A stretch of 37,795 nt of DNA from positions 1 to 37,795 of the forward strand of contig CAINZT010000209.1 in assembly GCA_903855705.1 (NCBI GenBank). Reading direction: 5' to 3'. The stretch comes from an uncultured Synechococcus sp. (GTDB taxonomy: Bacteria > Cyanobacteriota > Cyanobacteriia > PCC-6307 > Cyanobiaceae). Positions within the stretch are counted from its first letter, which is position 1. The number at the start of each line of letters is the position of its first letter. Below the pieces are notes generated by a model that had not been told where the DNA came from, ran no database searches, and was given only the letters and a program-made list of their open reading frames with translations. The translations under genes were made by a program, and so were the position numbers. Below, in pieces: positions 17,028-24,148 of the stretch.

Positions 17028-17045
17028 TTTACAACCTGTTACAAT
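17028..17045 (+). promoter_or_regulatory. HLR1 site (RpaB box) of the hli gene
   Basis: TTTACAAC (17028-17035), 2-bp spacer, GTTACAAT (17038-17045). This matches the HLR1 consensus for the response regulator RpaB at 15 of 16 positions, with exact 2-bp spacing. It ends 21 nt before the hli start codon. HLR1 sites control high-light genes such as hli in cyanobacteria. Confidence 0.75.
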
Positions 17046-17066
17046 GACCCCAGTTGAATCGCTCCC

Positions 17067-17210
17067 ATGGCTGCTCAAACCTCCCGCTTCGGTTTTGTTG
17101 CCTTCGCTGAAACCTGGAATGGTCGTCTGGCCATGCTCGGTTTTGTGATCGGTCTCGGCACCGAACTGCTCACCGGCCAAGGCATCCTCACCCAGATTGG
17201 CCTTGGCTGA
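17067..17210 (+). CDS. hli: high-light-inducible protein (Hli/SCP)
   Basis: 47-residue thylakoid protein with a single membrane helix related to the LHC family, binding chlorophyll and carotenoid and protecting photosystem assembly and repair under high light. The chlorophyll-binding signature is clear: AETWNGRLAMLGFVIGLGTE (ExxNxRxAM, Glu15 and Asn18/Arg20). Length is typical of short picocyanobacterial Hli proteins. Start ATG at 17067. Control: HLR1 site just upstream; the gene ends at a strong terminator 28 bp later, so it is monocistronic or the end of a unit with the 84-aa gene. Confidence 0.93.
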   Translation: MAAQTSRFGFVAFAETWNGRLAMLGFVIGLGTELLTGQGILTQIGLG

Positions 17211-17238
17211 TTGTTGATTTCTAGACGCTGATCAATGG

Positions 17239-17268
17239 GCCCGGACAGCTGCGCTGTTCGGGCTTTTT
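17239..17268 (+). terminator. intrinsic terminator of hli
   Basis: Stem GCCCGGACAGC (17239-17249) / GCTGTTCGGGC (17253-17263), 11 bp including one G-U, 3-nt loop, followed by five T. Located 28 bp after the hli stop codon. Confidence 0.88.
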
Positions 17269-17434
17269 GCTGGTCTTCTGGCCAAAGGAAGTAACTTTTA
17301 CGATGTCCCAATGGGGGTGTCTGATGCTTGGCCAGTTCCCTGGGCAGGTTGATGGCCGATCGCAAATCAGTGGGATCTGAGCGACGGGCTGTCATCGCCG
17401 ATGGCATGGCTGTCTTGATGCATCTGTTGCACTT

Positions 17435-17480
17435 AAAAGCCATTTAATTAAGCCTATAGGCGCTTAATTAAATGGCTTTT
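17435..17480. terminator. 19-bp perfect AT-rich hairpin, probable bidirectional terminator
   Basis: AAAAGCCATTTAATTAAGC (17435-17453) and its exact complement (17462-17480) around an 8-nt loop. Each strand ends with a run of T. It sits between convergent genes, hli and the small minus-strand gene at 17557. Its AT content is very unlike the surroundings. The remaining DNA in 17269-17434 and 17481-17556 shows nothing I can name. Confidence 0.7.
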
Positions 17481-17556
17481 TATTCGGCTGATTTGATGGC
17501 CGTTTCGCCCGCGTTCATTGGAGATCCCTGGGGATCTTGCTTGGGCTTTGCTTGGC

Positions 17557-17784
17557 TTATGAGGCCTGCTGGTAGAGCGCTTCCAGCCGCTCGCGGCTGA
17601 GATCGACGTAGAGCACCTCTTCGCCGGGCTCGGGTGCCTCGGGATGGCGGGCCCGGCGGCTGCCCTGGGGCCTAGGCGCTGGGGCTGGTGCGGCTCGGCG
17701 CAGGTTTTGGGTCATCAGGGCAAAGGCCCCGCCGCCGATCACGGCGAAACAGATCAGATAAACGCCAACCAAGATGCTTTCCAC
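17557..17784 (-). CDS. small single-span membrane protein (DUF2973-like)
   Basis: 75 residues: an N-terminal membrane span (ILVGVYLICFAVIGGGAFAL), an Ala/Pro/Arg-rich linker, and a conserved-looking cytoplasmic end LYVDLSRERLEALYQQ. The layout (N-terminal span, charged linker, short terminal helix ending in L-x-x-LY) recalls the cyanobacteria-restricted DUF2973 family, from memory only. Function unknown. It is divergent from the cryptochrome gene downstream of it on the map. Confidence 0.65.
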   Translation of the reverse strand: MESILVGVYLICFAVIGGGAFALMTQNLRRAAPAPAPRPQGSRRARHPEAPEPGEEVLYVDLSRERLEALYQQAS

Positions 17785-17851
17785 GGCTCACTCACGCTTT
17801 CGATCAGCCTAGTGTGACGAAACGTTAAGTGTGGTGGCGGGCTCGGAGCGG

Positions 17852-19234
17852 ATGGAAGAAGTGCTGCTCCCAAGCCCGCCAATCTCTGGGTCTGCCGGGG
17901 CTCCCCCGGGCCACGAAACTGCCGCGGCAGCCGGTTTCACCATCGCCTTCTGCCTGGAGGGGCAGCTGCGTCTGGATGACCAGCCCGCCCTGCACGAGGC
18001 CGTGGCCCTGGCCCGCCGCCAGCCAGGGAGCCGTTTGGTGGTGCTGGCCACCCGGCCCGAGGGCCAGCGCCTGCGCGGCCCCCACCAGCGCCGGATCGAG
18101 GCCCAGGCCCTGGCGTCCTTGCGCTCGCGCCTGGCGGCCCGGGGCATTCCCCTGCTGGCCTTCCCCCAGCAGACCACCGCCGCAGTTCTGGACGAGATCC
18201 GCCCGCTGCTGCGCCCGGATCGGCTGTTCCAGGCCCAGCAGAGCCGGCTGTTTGGCGACTGGCCCATCGCCCCTGGGCGCTTCCCCTTGGTATTCAGCGA
18301 CTTTCGCCGCAGCCTGGAGCGCCCGCCCGAAGCCCCCTTGCCCCCGCCCGATCTCACCGGCCTGGGCTGGACTGCGGCGGACTGGCCCGAGGCCTGGCCC
18401 CAGGAGTGGCTGCGGCCCGTTGATTTGGATCCAGCCGCTGATTCAGGCCCGTTCCTTGGGGCCTCCGAGGGCGTCGATGCCCTGGTTGAGCCTCTCGGTG
18501 ATCCCCTGGCAGAGCCTTACTGGGATCCCCAAAGCGACCCCCGCAGCGCCTTCCCATTCCAGGGCGATGAGCCCACGGCCCTGGCCCGACTCCAGCACTT
18601 CTGTTGTGGCTCCGATGGCCTGCGCCACTACAAGGCCCGCCGCAACGGCCTGGTGGGCACGGAGTTCTCCTCGAAGCTCTCGCCCTTTTTGGCCCTGGGG
18701 TCCCTGTCCGTGCGCCGTAGTTGGCAGGTGGTGCTCCACTACCAGGCCCGCCAGGGCGCCGATGGGGGCTCCGAGTGGCTGAAGCAGGAGTTGCTCTGGC
18801 GCGAGTTCTTCCTCTGGTCGGAGCAGCGCCACGGCGCCGCCTTCCATGGCGCCAGTGGTGTGCAGAACCGCCAGCCGGCCTGGATCGAGGACCGGGAGCT
18901 GTTCGAGCGTTGGTGCCGCGCCGATGGCGGCCATCCCCTGATCGATGCCCAGCTGCGCGAACTGCTCGCCACGGGCTACCTCTCCAACCGGGGCCGCCAG
19001 TGGGTGGCCTCCCACTTCATCAACAGCCTGCAGCTGCCCTGGATCTGGGGCGCCCGTTTCTTTGAGTGGTGGTTGATCGATGCCGAGCCGGCCCTGAACA
19101 CGGGCAACTGGGCCTACCTGGCCGGGGTGGGCTCCGACCCCCGCAGTTTTGGTGGCTCGCCCCGCCGCTTCGACCTTGAGCGCCAGGTTGGTCTCTATGA
19201 CCCCGAGCAAACCCACCGCCAGCGCTGGTCCTGA
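17852..19234 (+). CDS. DASH-type cryptochrome/photolyase-like flavoprotein, divergent
   Basis: Blue-light flavoprotein of about 460 residues. The FAD half is well preserved: YKARRNGLVGTEFSSKLSP and FLALGSLSVR, LLWREFFLWS, SNRGRQWVASHFIN, and NWAYLAGVGSDPR near the end, the DASH-like signature (NWxYxAGVGNDPR). DASH proteins repair single-stranded or looped DNA or act as photoreceptors. The antenna domain is weaker: the usual WFRxDLRxxDNxAL reads AFCLEGQLRLDDQPAL, and there is a long variable stretch before the FAD domain (about 195-245 of the 467-residue frame). Start chosen at the ATG at 17852 because GGAG lies just upstream; GTG at 17831 is the alternative. It is 18 bp ahead of the PhrB-like gene, so the two are probably co-transcribed. 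Confidence 0.82.
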   Translation: MEEVLLPSPPISGSAGAPPGHETAAAAGFTIAFCLEGQLRLDDQPALHEAVALARRQPGSRLVVLATRPEGQRLRGPHQRRIEAQALASLRSRLAARGIPLLAFPQQTTAAVLDEIRPLLRPDRLFQAQQSRLFGDWPIAPGRFPLVFSDFRRSLERPPEAPLPPPDLTGLGWTAADWPEAWPQEWLRPVDLDPAADSGPFLGASEGVDALVEPLGDPLAEPYWDPQSDPRSAFPFQGDEPTALARLQHFCCGSDGLRHYKARRNGLVGTEFSSKLSPFLALGSLSVRRSWQVVLHYQARQGADGGSEWLKQELLWREFFLWSEQRHGAAFHGASGVQNRQPAWIEDRELFERWCRADGGHPLIDAQLRELLATGYLSNRGRQWVASHFINSLQLPWIWGARFFEWWLIDAEPALNTGNWAYLAGVGSDPRSFGGSPRRFDLERQVGLYDPEQTHRQRWS

Positions 19235-19252
19235 GCCCATGAGCCCCACCCC

Positions 19253-20767
19253 ATGACCCTCACCCTGATCCTGGGCGACCAGCTGCACCAGGGCTGGTTC
19301 AGCCCCTCCCCCCTGCAGCTGGCGGCCGGCGATGTCGTGGTGATGGTCGAAGACCTGGCCGTGGCCTCCGCCTACCGCTACCACCAGCTGCGGCTGCTGC
19401 ACACCTTCGTGGCCATGCGCAGCTTCCGCGATGCCCTGGTGGAGCGCGGCGTGGCGGTGCGCTACTTCGAGCTGCCCGATTCCGTGGACTGCTCCTTCTG
19501 GCAGCGGCTGGCTTCCGAGCTAGCGGGACAGAGGGAGTTGCGGGTGGCGGAGGTTGCCGATCGCCGCTTTGGGGCCCGACTCGAGCGCTTCTGCCAGGAG
19601 CAGGCGGTGGCGTTAACGGTGCTGCCGTCGCCCGCCTTCCTGGAATCGGTTGCCGAGAGCCGGGCCTGGTTTGAAGGGCGGCGCCGGCCGCTGATGAAAA
19701 GCTTCTACGAGCGCCAGCGCCGCCGGCTCGGCCTGTTGCTAGAGGCCGATGGCACCCCCACGGGCGGCCGCTGGAGTTTTGATGCCGAGAACCGGCGTCG
19801 CCTGCCCAAGGGCTACTTGGAGCCGCCCCTGCCGCCGGTGCCCGCCAGCCCCCACGAGCCGGCGGTGCGCGCCCTGATCGGCCGCCACTTCGCCAGCCAC
19901 CCCGGCGAGCTCGGCCCCCTCTGGATTCCCTACGACCACTCCCAGGCCCAGGCCTGGTTGGAGAGCTTCCTAGAGGAGCGGCTGGCCGGTTTCGGCCCCT
20001 ACGAAGACGCCCTCAGCCAAAGCCTCGACACCCTGCACCATTCCCTGCTCTCGCCCCTGCTCAACATCGGTCTGTTGACGCCGGCCGCCCTGATCGAGGC
20101 CTGTCTGGCCCAGGTGGCCAGTCGTCAGGCCAGCGCCGAAGCGGTGCCGATCGCTTCGCTGGAGGGGTTCCTACGCCAGGTGATCGGCTGGCGCGAGTTT
20201 GTGCGCGGCATCGATCGGGTCCACGGCGAGCGCCAGGCCAGCGCCAACTTTTGGAACCACCAGCGCCGGTTGGCCCCCTGCTGGCACGACGGCAGCACCG
20301 GCCTGCCCCCCCTGGACCAGGCGATCCGCCGGGTGAACCGCCTCGGCTACAACCACCACATCGAGCGCCTGATGGTGCTCAGCAGCTTGATGTTGCTCTG
20401 TGAGATCCATCCCGGCGAGGTGCATCGCTGGTTCATGGAGCGCTACCTCGATTCCTATGAATGGGTGATGGGCCCGAATGTCTATGGCATGGGCCAGATG
20501 AGTGACGGCGGCATCTTTGCCACCAAGCCCTACATCTGCGGCTCCAATTACATCCTCAAGATGGGGGACTACAAACGGGGCCCCTGGTGTGAAATCTGGG
20601 ATGGGCTCTATTGGCGCTTCATCGAGCGGCACCGCTCCTTTTTTCAGGCCAATCCGCGCCTCTCGATGATGGTGCACCTGCTGGATCGGATCGAGCCGGC
20701 TCGACGCCAGGCCTTGACCGCCGCCGCCGATGCCTTCCTCAGCCGCGCCACCCTGGTGGCGCCCTGA
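19253..20767 (+). CDS. FeS-BCP/PhrB-like photolyase lacking the iron-sulfur cysteines
   Basis: 504 residues of the deoxyribodipyrimidine photolyase-related (FeS-BCP, PhrB/CryB) group, which in characterised members repairs (6-4) photoproducts. Family marks: LTLILGDQLH at the N-terminus, GWREFVRGI (312-320), NRLGYNHHIERLMVLSSLM (362-380), DSYEWVMGPNVYGM (400-413) and LYWRFIERHR. Characterised members carry a 4Fe-4S cluster with cysteines in a DYCxxCxY segment and a later Cys. Here that place reads GDYKRGPWCEIWDG: the CxxC pair is gone and the loop is shorter, leaving C383, C429 and C446 in the neighbourhood. So the cluster is probably absent. It is tightly spaced after the DASH-like gene and 8 bp before the next frame. 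Confidence 0.87.
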   Translation: MTLTLILGDQLHQGWFSPSPLQLAAGDVVVMVEDLAVASAYRYHQLRLLHTFVAMRSFRDALVERGVAVRYFELPDSVDCSFWQRLASELAGQRELRVAEVADRRFGARLERFCQEQAVALTVLPSPAFLESVAESRAWFEGRRRPLMKSFYERQRRRLGLLLEADGTPTGGRWSFDAENRRRLPKGYLEPPLPPVPASPHEPAVRALIGRHFASHPGELGPLWIPYDHSQAQAWLESFLEERLAGFGPYEDALSQSLDTLHHSLLSPLLNIGLLTPAALIEACLAQVASRQASAEAVPIASLEGFLRQVIGWREFVRGIDRVHGERQASANFWNHQRRLAPCWHDGSTGLPPLDQAIRRVNRLGYNHHIERLMVLSSLMLLCEIHPGEVHRWFMERYLDSYEWVMGPNVYGMGQMSDGGIFATKPYICGSNYILKMGDYKRGPWCEIWDGLYWRFIERHRSFFQANPRLSMMVHLLDRIEPARRQALTAAADAFLSRATLVAP

Positions 20768-20775
20768 GTTCCGCC

Positions 20776-21621
20776 TTGCCCGTGCCCGCCCCCACCGACA
20801 GGGATTCCGCCCACCAGGATTTCGCTGAGAAGGCTGTCGCTGAGAACGCTGTCGCTGCAGGCGATGGCGCTAAGGGCTCGCCCGCGGCTGGGGCTGAAAT
20901 GGCTCCACCGGCCTTGCTGGAGCGTCTCGCTGCGGTGGAGGGCATGGGCCCGGGCCGGCGGCGGCTGGTGGTGGTGCTCCCCCAGCTGGGCGATTTCGAC
21001 AGCCTCGAATACGCCCAGGTCCTGGGCAGCGCCCTGCCCCAGCTGGAGGCTGCGGGCATCGCCCTGCTGGCTATCGGCATCGGCAACGACGCAAGCGGCC
21101 AACGTTTTTGCGCCTTCACGGGCTTCCCCAGGGAGCGGCTGCTGGTGGATCCCGAGCCCCAGCTGCATCGGGCCCTGGGGCTCTACGCCGGTCTTGCCCA
21201 GGTGGGCGGACCCTGGCCGAATCTCTTGCTGATGTGCGCCGGCATCGGCTCCCCCGGCACCCTGGCGGAGGTGCTGCGCGGCTACACCGGCGATCGCAGC
21301 GCCCCCCAGCGCATCGCCGACGACGAAACCATCCAGGCGGGTCCCCTACCGCCGATCCAGGGCTCCTTCTTCGCCCGGGCGGGTGGTTCGGGTTTCCTGC
21401 GGCCCTTCGAACTGGCCACGGTGCGCCTCCAGAACATGGCCGAAGTGCTCGGCCACTGGCGCAGCTACGTGCCCCGCGACGACTTCCTCACCCAGCGGGG
21501 CGGCACCTTCCTGCTCGAGGCCGACGACTCCCTGCTCTACCGCCACCTCGACAGAGGCATCCTCGGTTTTTCGGCCACCATGGCCCGGCCGCTCAGCTTC
21601 CTGGATCCCTGGGTGGGCTGA
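20776..21621 (+). CDS. thioredoxin-fold AhpC/TSA-like (Prx-like 2) protein
   Basis: About 280 residues. The central part looks like a peroxiredoxin-like thioredoxin fold: RLVVVLPQLGDFDSLEYAQV, then LLAIGIGNDASGQRFCAFTG, the VDPEPQLHRALGLY helix-strand typical of the AhpC/TSA-like group, and the end GGTFLLEADDSLLYRHLDRG. The usual CxxC or peroxidatic Cys position near the first strand is not present (only single cysteines further on), so peroxidase activity is doubtful. The N-terminal 40 residues are Ala/Glu-rich repeats (AEKAVAENAVAAG). No ATG before 20899; TTG at 20776 or GTG at 20782 follow the previous stop by a few bases, suggesting translational coupling with the photolyase gene. Confidence 0.65.
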   Translation: MPVPAPTDRDSAHQDFAEKAVAENAVAAGDGAKGSPAAGAEMAPPALLERLAAVEGMGPGRRRLVVVLPQLGDFDSLEYAQVLGSALPQLEAAGIALLAIGIGNDASGQRFCAFTGFPRERLLVDPEPQLHRALGLYAGLAQVGGPWPNLLLMCAGIGSPGTLAEVLRGYTGDRSAPQRIADDETIQAGPLPPIQGSFFARAGGSGFLRPFELATVRLQNMAEVLGHWRSYVPRDDFLTQRGGTFLLEADDSLLYRHLDRGILGFSATMARPLSFLDPWVG

Positions 21622-21650
21622 AGACTGCCGCGGATCAAGCCAGGCCCGGA

Positions 21651-23234
21651 TCAAGCCAGATCCAGATCTAGTCCCAGTTGCAGGGGCCTGGTGGCGTCAT
21701 CTTTAGGGGTGGAACTGCGCCGCCGCCCACCCTTGGGAGCTGGGCGGCTCCTGGTGCCGCCGGAGCGGCGCGAGCCATGGGTTTGCAGGACCGTTTCGGC
21801 CCACTCCCGGAACCCGGGCTCCTGGCGCCGGTCCCAGATCCGCTGCTTCGCCTCCCGGGCGGCGGCGGCCGGCTCCACCAGCGGCAGGGGGTAGTCGGCC
21901 CCGAGCACACAGCCCGCGTTGGTTTGGGTCGAGAGGGGCATGGTCCAGGGTTCATGCAGGTGCACCACGGGCACCCGCGCCAATTCCGGCAGCCACTGGC
22001 GCAGGAACAGGCCCTGGGGGTCGTGGTCCTGGCCCTGCTTGATCGGGTTGTAGATCCGGATCGTGTTGATGCCCGTGGTGCCGGATTGCATCTGGCACTG
22101 GCTCCAGTGGATGCCGGGCTCGTAGTCCACGAACAGGCGCGCCAGCACCAGGCCGCTGTCCCGCCAAGGCAGCCAGAGCTGATAGCTGGCCACCGACATC
22201 AACATCGCCCGCATGCGGAAATTGATCCAGCCCGTGGCGATCAGGGCCCGCATGCAGGCATCCACGAACGGCAGGCCGGTGCGCCCCGCGGCCCAGGCCG
22301 CCAGTCGCTCCGGCTCGCTGGCCCGCAGGCCGGCGGTGAGCGGGTGCAGCTCCTTGAACTCCAGATCCGGCTGGCTTTCCAGCTTCTGGATGAAGTGGCA
22401 GTGCCAGTGCAGCCGCTCGTCAAAGCCCCGCAGGGCCCGGGGCCAGTCACCCCGTTGCGGGGCGGGCAGGCCCTTCAGTGCCGCCAGGCGGCCGCGGCTG
22501 CGCTGCACGATTTCCCGCAGCGACAGGGTGCCCCAACTCAGGTGGGGCGAAAGGCGCGAGCAGCTGGCAAAGGCGGTGCCCGGGCTGGAGAGCTCCCGGT
22601 GGTAGCGGGCGCCCCGCTGGGCCAGGAAGCTCTCCAGCAGGGCAAGGCCGGCTTGGCGCCCTCCCGGTTGGCGGCCCGGGCAGGGGTCGGCCGCCAGGCC
22701 CAGGTCCTGGGCGCTGGGGATGGCGCCGGGCTCGATGCCGCCAAGCGGCGTTAAGGCCTCTGGCGGTGGGCTGATCGCTTCGGCCATGCGCCCTTCCCAG
22801 CGGCGGGCCCAGCCGTTGCGACTCTTCAGGCGGCGGATCACGCCGAACTGGGGACGCTCAATCCAGGTGATGCCATGGCTGTTGGCCCAGGCAGCCACCC
22901 GCCGGTCGCGGGCGTAGGTCCAGCCGTTGCCGGTTTCCTCGTGGCTCCAGAGGCCGGCGATGCCGAACTGGCGGCGGGCCCGCTCCAGCACGGCTTCCAC
23001 AGGGCCCGTGCGCACGATCAGGGGCTGGCCCAGCCGCGCCAGCTCCTGGCGGAGATGCTCCAGGCTCTCGGCGCAGAAGGCCCACTGGCGGGCCGAGGCA
23101 TCGGCCTGCTGCCACAGCTCAGGCTCCACCACCACCAGGGGCAGCACCGGTCCGCGGCGACAGGCCTCGAGCAGCGGCTGGTGGTCGACCAGCCGCAGAT
23201 CCCGCTTGAACCAAACGACCTGCAACCCCTCCAT
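21651..23234 (-). CDS. class I-like cryptochrome/photolyase
   Basis: 527-residue FAD protein of the photolyase/cryptochrome superfamily. Antenna domain begins VVWFKRDLRL (6-15). FAD domain: SCSRLSPHLSWGTLSLREI, LHWHCHFIQKLE, FVDACMRALIATGWINFRMR, and FVDYEPGIHWSQCQMQSGTT with INTIRIYNPIKQGQD, all at expected places. It could be a repair photolyase or a photoreceptor; sequence reading alone cannot decide. The last about 55 residues (RRSGGTRSRPAPKGGRRR, then LQLGLDLDLA) form a basic, low-complexity tail, unusual for photolyases. It is the third superfamily member here, on the strand opposite to the other two and convergent with them. It is 74 bp downstream of chlM and may be read from the same transcript. 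Confidence 0.88.
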   Translation of the reverse strand: MEGLQVVWFKRDLRLVDHQPLLEACRRGPVLPLVVVEPELWQQADASARQWAFCAESLEHLRQELARLGQPLIVRTGPVEAVLERARRQFGIAGLWSHEETGNGWTYARDRRVAAWANSHGITWIERPQFGVIRRLKSRNGWARRWEGRMAEAISPPPEALTPLGGIEPGAIPSAQDLGLAADPCPGRQPGGRQAGLALLESFLAQRGARYHRELSSPGTAFASCSRLSPHLSWGTLSLREIVQRSRGRLAALKGLPAPQRGDWPRALRGFDERLHWHCHFIQKLESQPDLEFKELHPLTAGLRASEPERLAAWAAGRTGLPFVDACMRALIATGWINFRMRAMLMSVASYQLWLPWRDSGLVLARLFVDYEPGIHWSQCQMQSGTTGINTIRIYNPIKQGQDHDPQGLFLRQWLPELARVPVVHLHEPWTMPLSTQTNAGCVLGADYPLPLVEPAAAAREAKQRIWDRRQEPGFREWAETVLQTHGSRRSGGTRSRPAPKGGRRRSSTPKDDATRPLQLGLDLDLA

Positions 23235-23308
23235 GGGCGCGACCCTAGGGAGTTTGCAGCTGGCCCTATGACCGGCTTTGGGTCATCCCCAAAGGGGGCC
23301 AGACCTGA

Positions 23309-24112
23309 TTAGACCCGCTCGAACTCAATCAGCCGGGAGTAATAGAAGGGAGCCTGGTTGAGGCTGCGGCGCACCAGGCGGAAGCCGCTGCGTTCCGCCG
23401 CCGCCACGATGCCGCTTTCGCGCAGGGTGTAGGCGCGGGTTGTTTTGCTGGGGCCGGGGAACAGTTCGCCGATGCGCTTGAGCACCGCCAGCAGCGGCGT
23501 GTAGGGGGCAAAGCTCACCAGCAAGCGCCGCTCCGCCAAGGAGGCCAGATGTTCCACCATCTGTTCAGCCGGCTCCTGGGGGTAGTGGATGAACACATCC
23601 AGACAGATCACCGTGTCGTAGCGGCCCTCCAGGCTTTCCAGGTCGGATGCAGTGAACTGCAGGCGATCTGGATCAATCCCCTGCTCCCCAGCCCGGCGGC
23701 TGGCTTCGCTCACCATCGCCTCGGAGAGGTCGCTGGCGTGGATCTGGCCGGCCCCCAGGGCCGCCAGGGGCAGGCTGAGGCTGCCGACGCCGCAGCCCGC
23801 ATCGCAGAAACTGCGCTGGGGCAGGTTGCCCTCCTCCTGCAGCCAGGCCAGCACCTGGTCGACCGTTTTCTGGTGGCCGATGCGGATATTGCGCTGGACC
23901 TTATTGACGTCTTCGCTGTCGCTGTAAATGCGATTCCAGCGATCAAAGCCGGTGCTATTGAAATAGGCCTCCACCTCAGACTTCTCGCTGTCTTTGGCTG
24001 TTGGGGCTGAACTAGTTGATGCTGAACCAGTTGGGGCTGGGGCTGTCGGGGATGGGACGGTTTGGGATGACGCCGTCTCGGAAGTGTTGTCCAGGAGCTG
24101 CTCGGTGGACAT
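23309..24112 (-). CDS. chlM: magnesium-protoporphyrin IX methyltransferase (ChlM)
   Basis: Transfers a methyl group from S-adenosylmethionine to Mg-protoporphyrin IX, a committed step of chlorophyll synthesis. 267 residues. Core marks: YFNSTGFDRWNRIYSD, the SAM loop CDAGCGVGSLSLPLA (103-117), HASDLSEAMV, ICLDVFIHYPQ, and the ending FYYSRLIEFERV, typical of cyanobacterial ChlM. The first about 44 residues are a Ser/Thr/Pro/Ala linker (SQTVPSPTAPAPTGSASTSS) that appears longer than in most relatives. ATG start. It follows nagA by 36 bp on the same strand, suggesting one transcript nagA-chlM. Confidence 0.93.
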   Translation of the reverse strand: MSTEQLLDNTSETASSQTVPSPTAPAPTGSASTSSAPTAKDSEKSEVEAYFNSTGFDRWNRIYSDSEDVNKVQRNIRIGHQKTVDQVLAWLQEEGNLPQRSFCDAGCGVGSLSLPLAALGAGQIHASDLSEAMVSEASRRAGEQGIDPDRLQFTASDLESLEGRYDTVICLDVFIHYPQEPAEQMVEHLASLAERRLLVSFAPYTPLLAVLKRIGELFPGPSKTTRAYTLRESGIVAAAERSGFRLVRRSLNQAPFYYSRLIEFERV

Positions 24113-24148
24113 CGGGAAGCGGCTGGTGGAACAAGGTTGGCGGGGATC

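Noticed and set aside
17290-17305. TTTACGAT as another HLR1 half-site
   Set aside because: No second octamer at the required 2-bp spacing and no gene start follows.
17301-17378. 25-codon frame between hli and the palindrome
   Set aside because: Too short, no ribosome binding site and no similarity that I know of.
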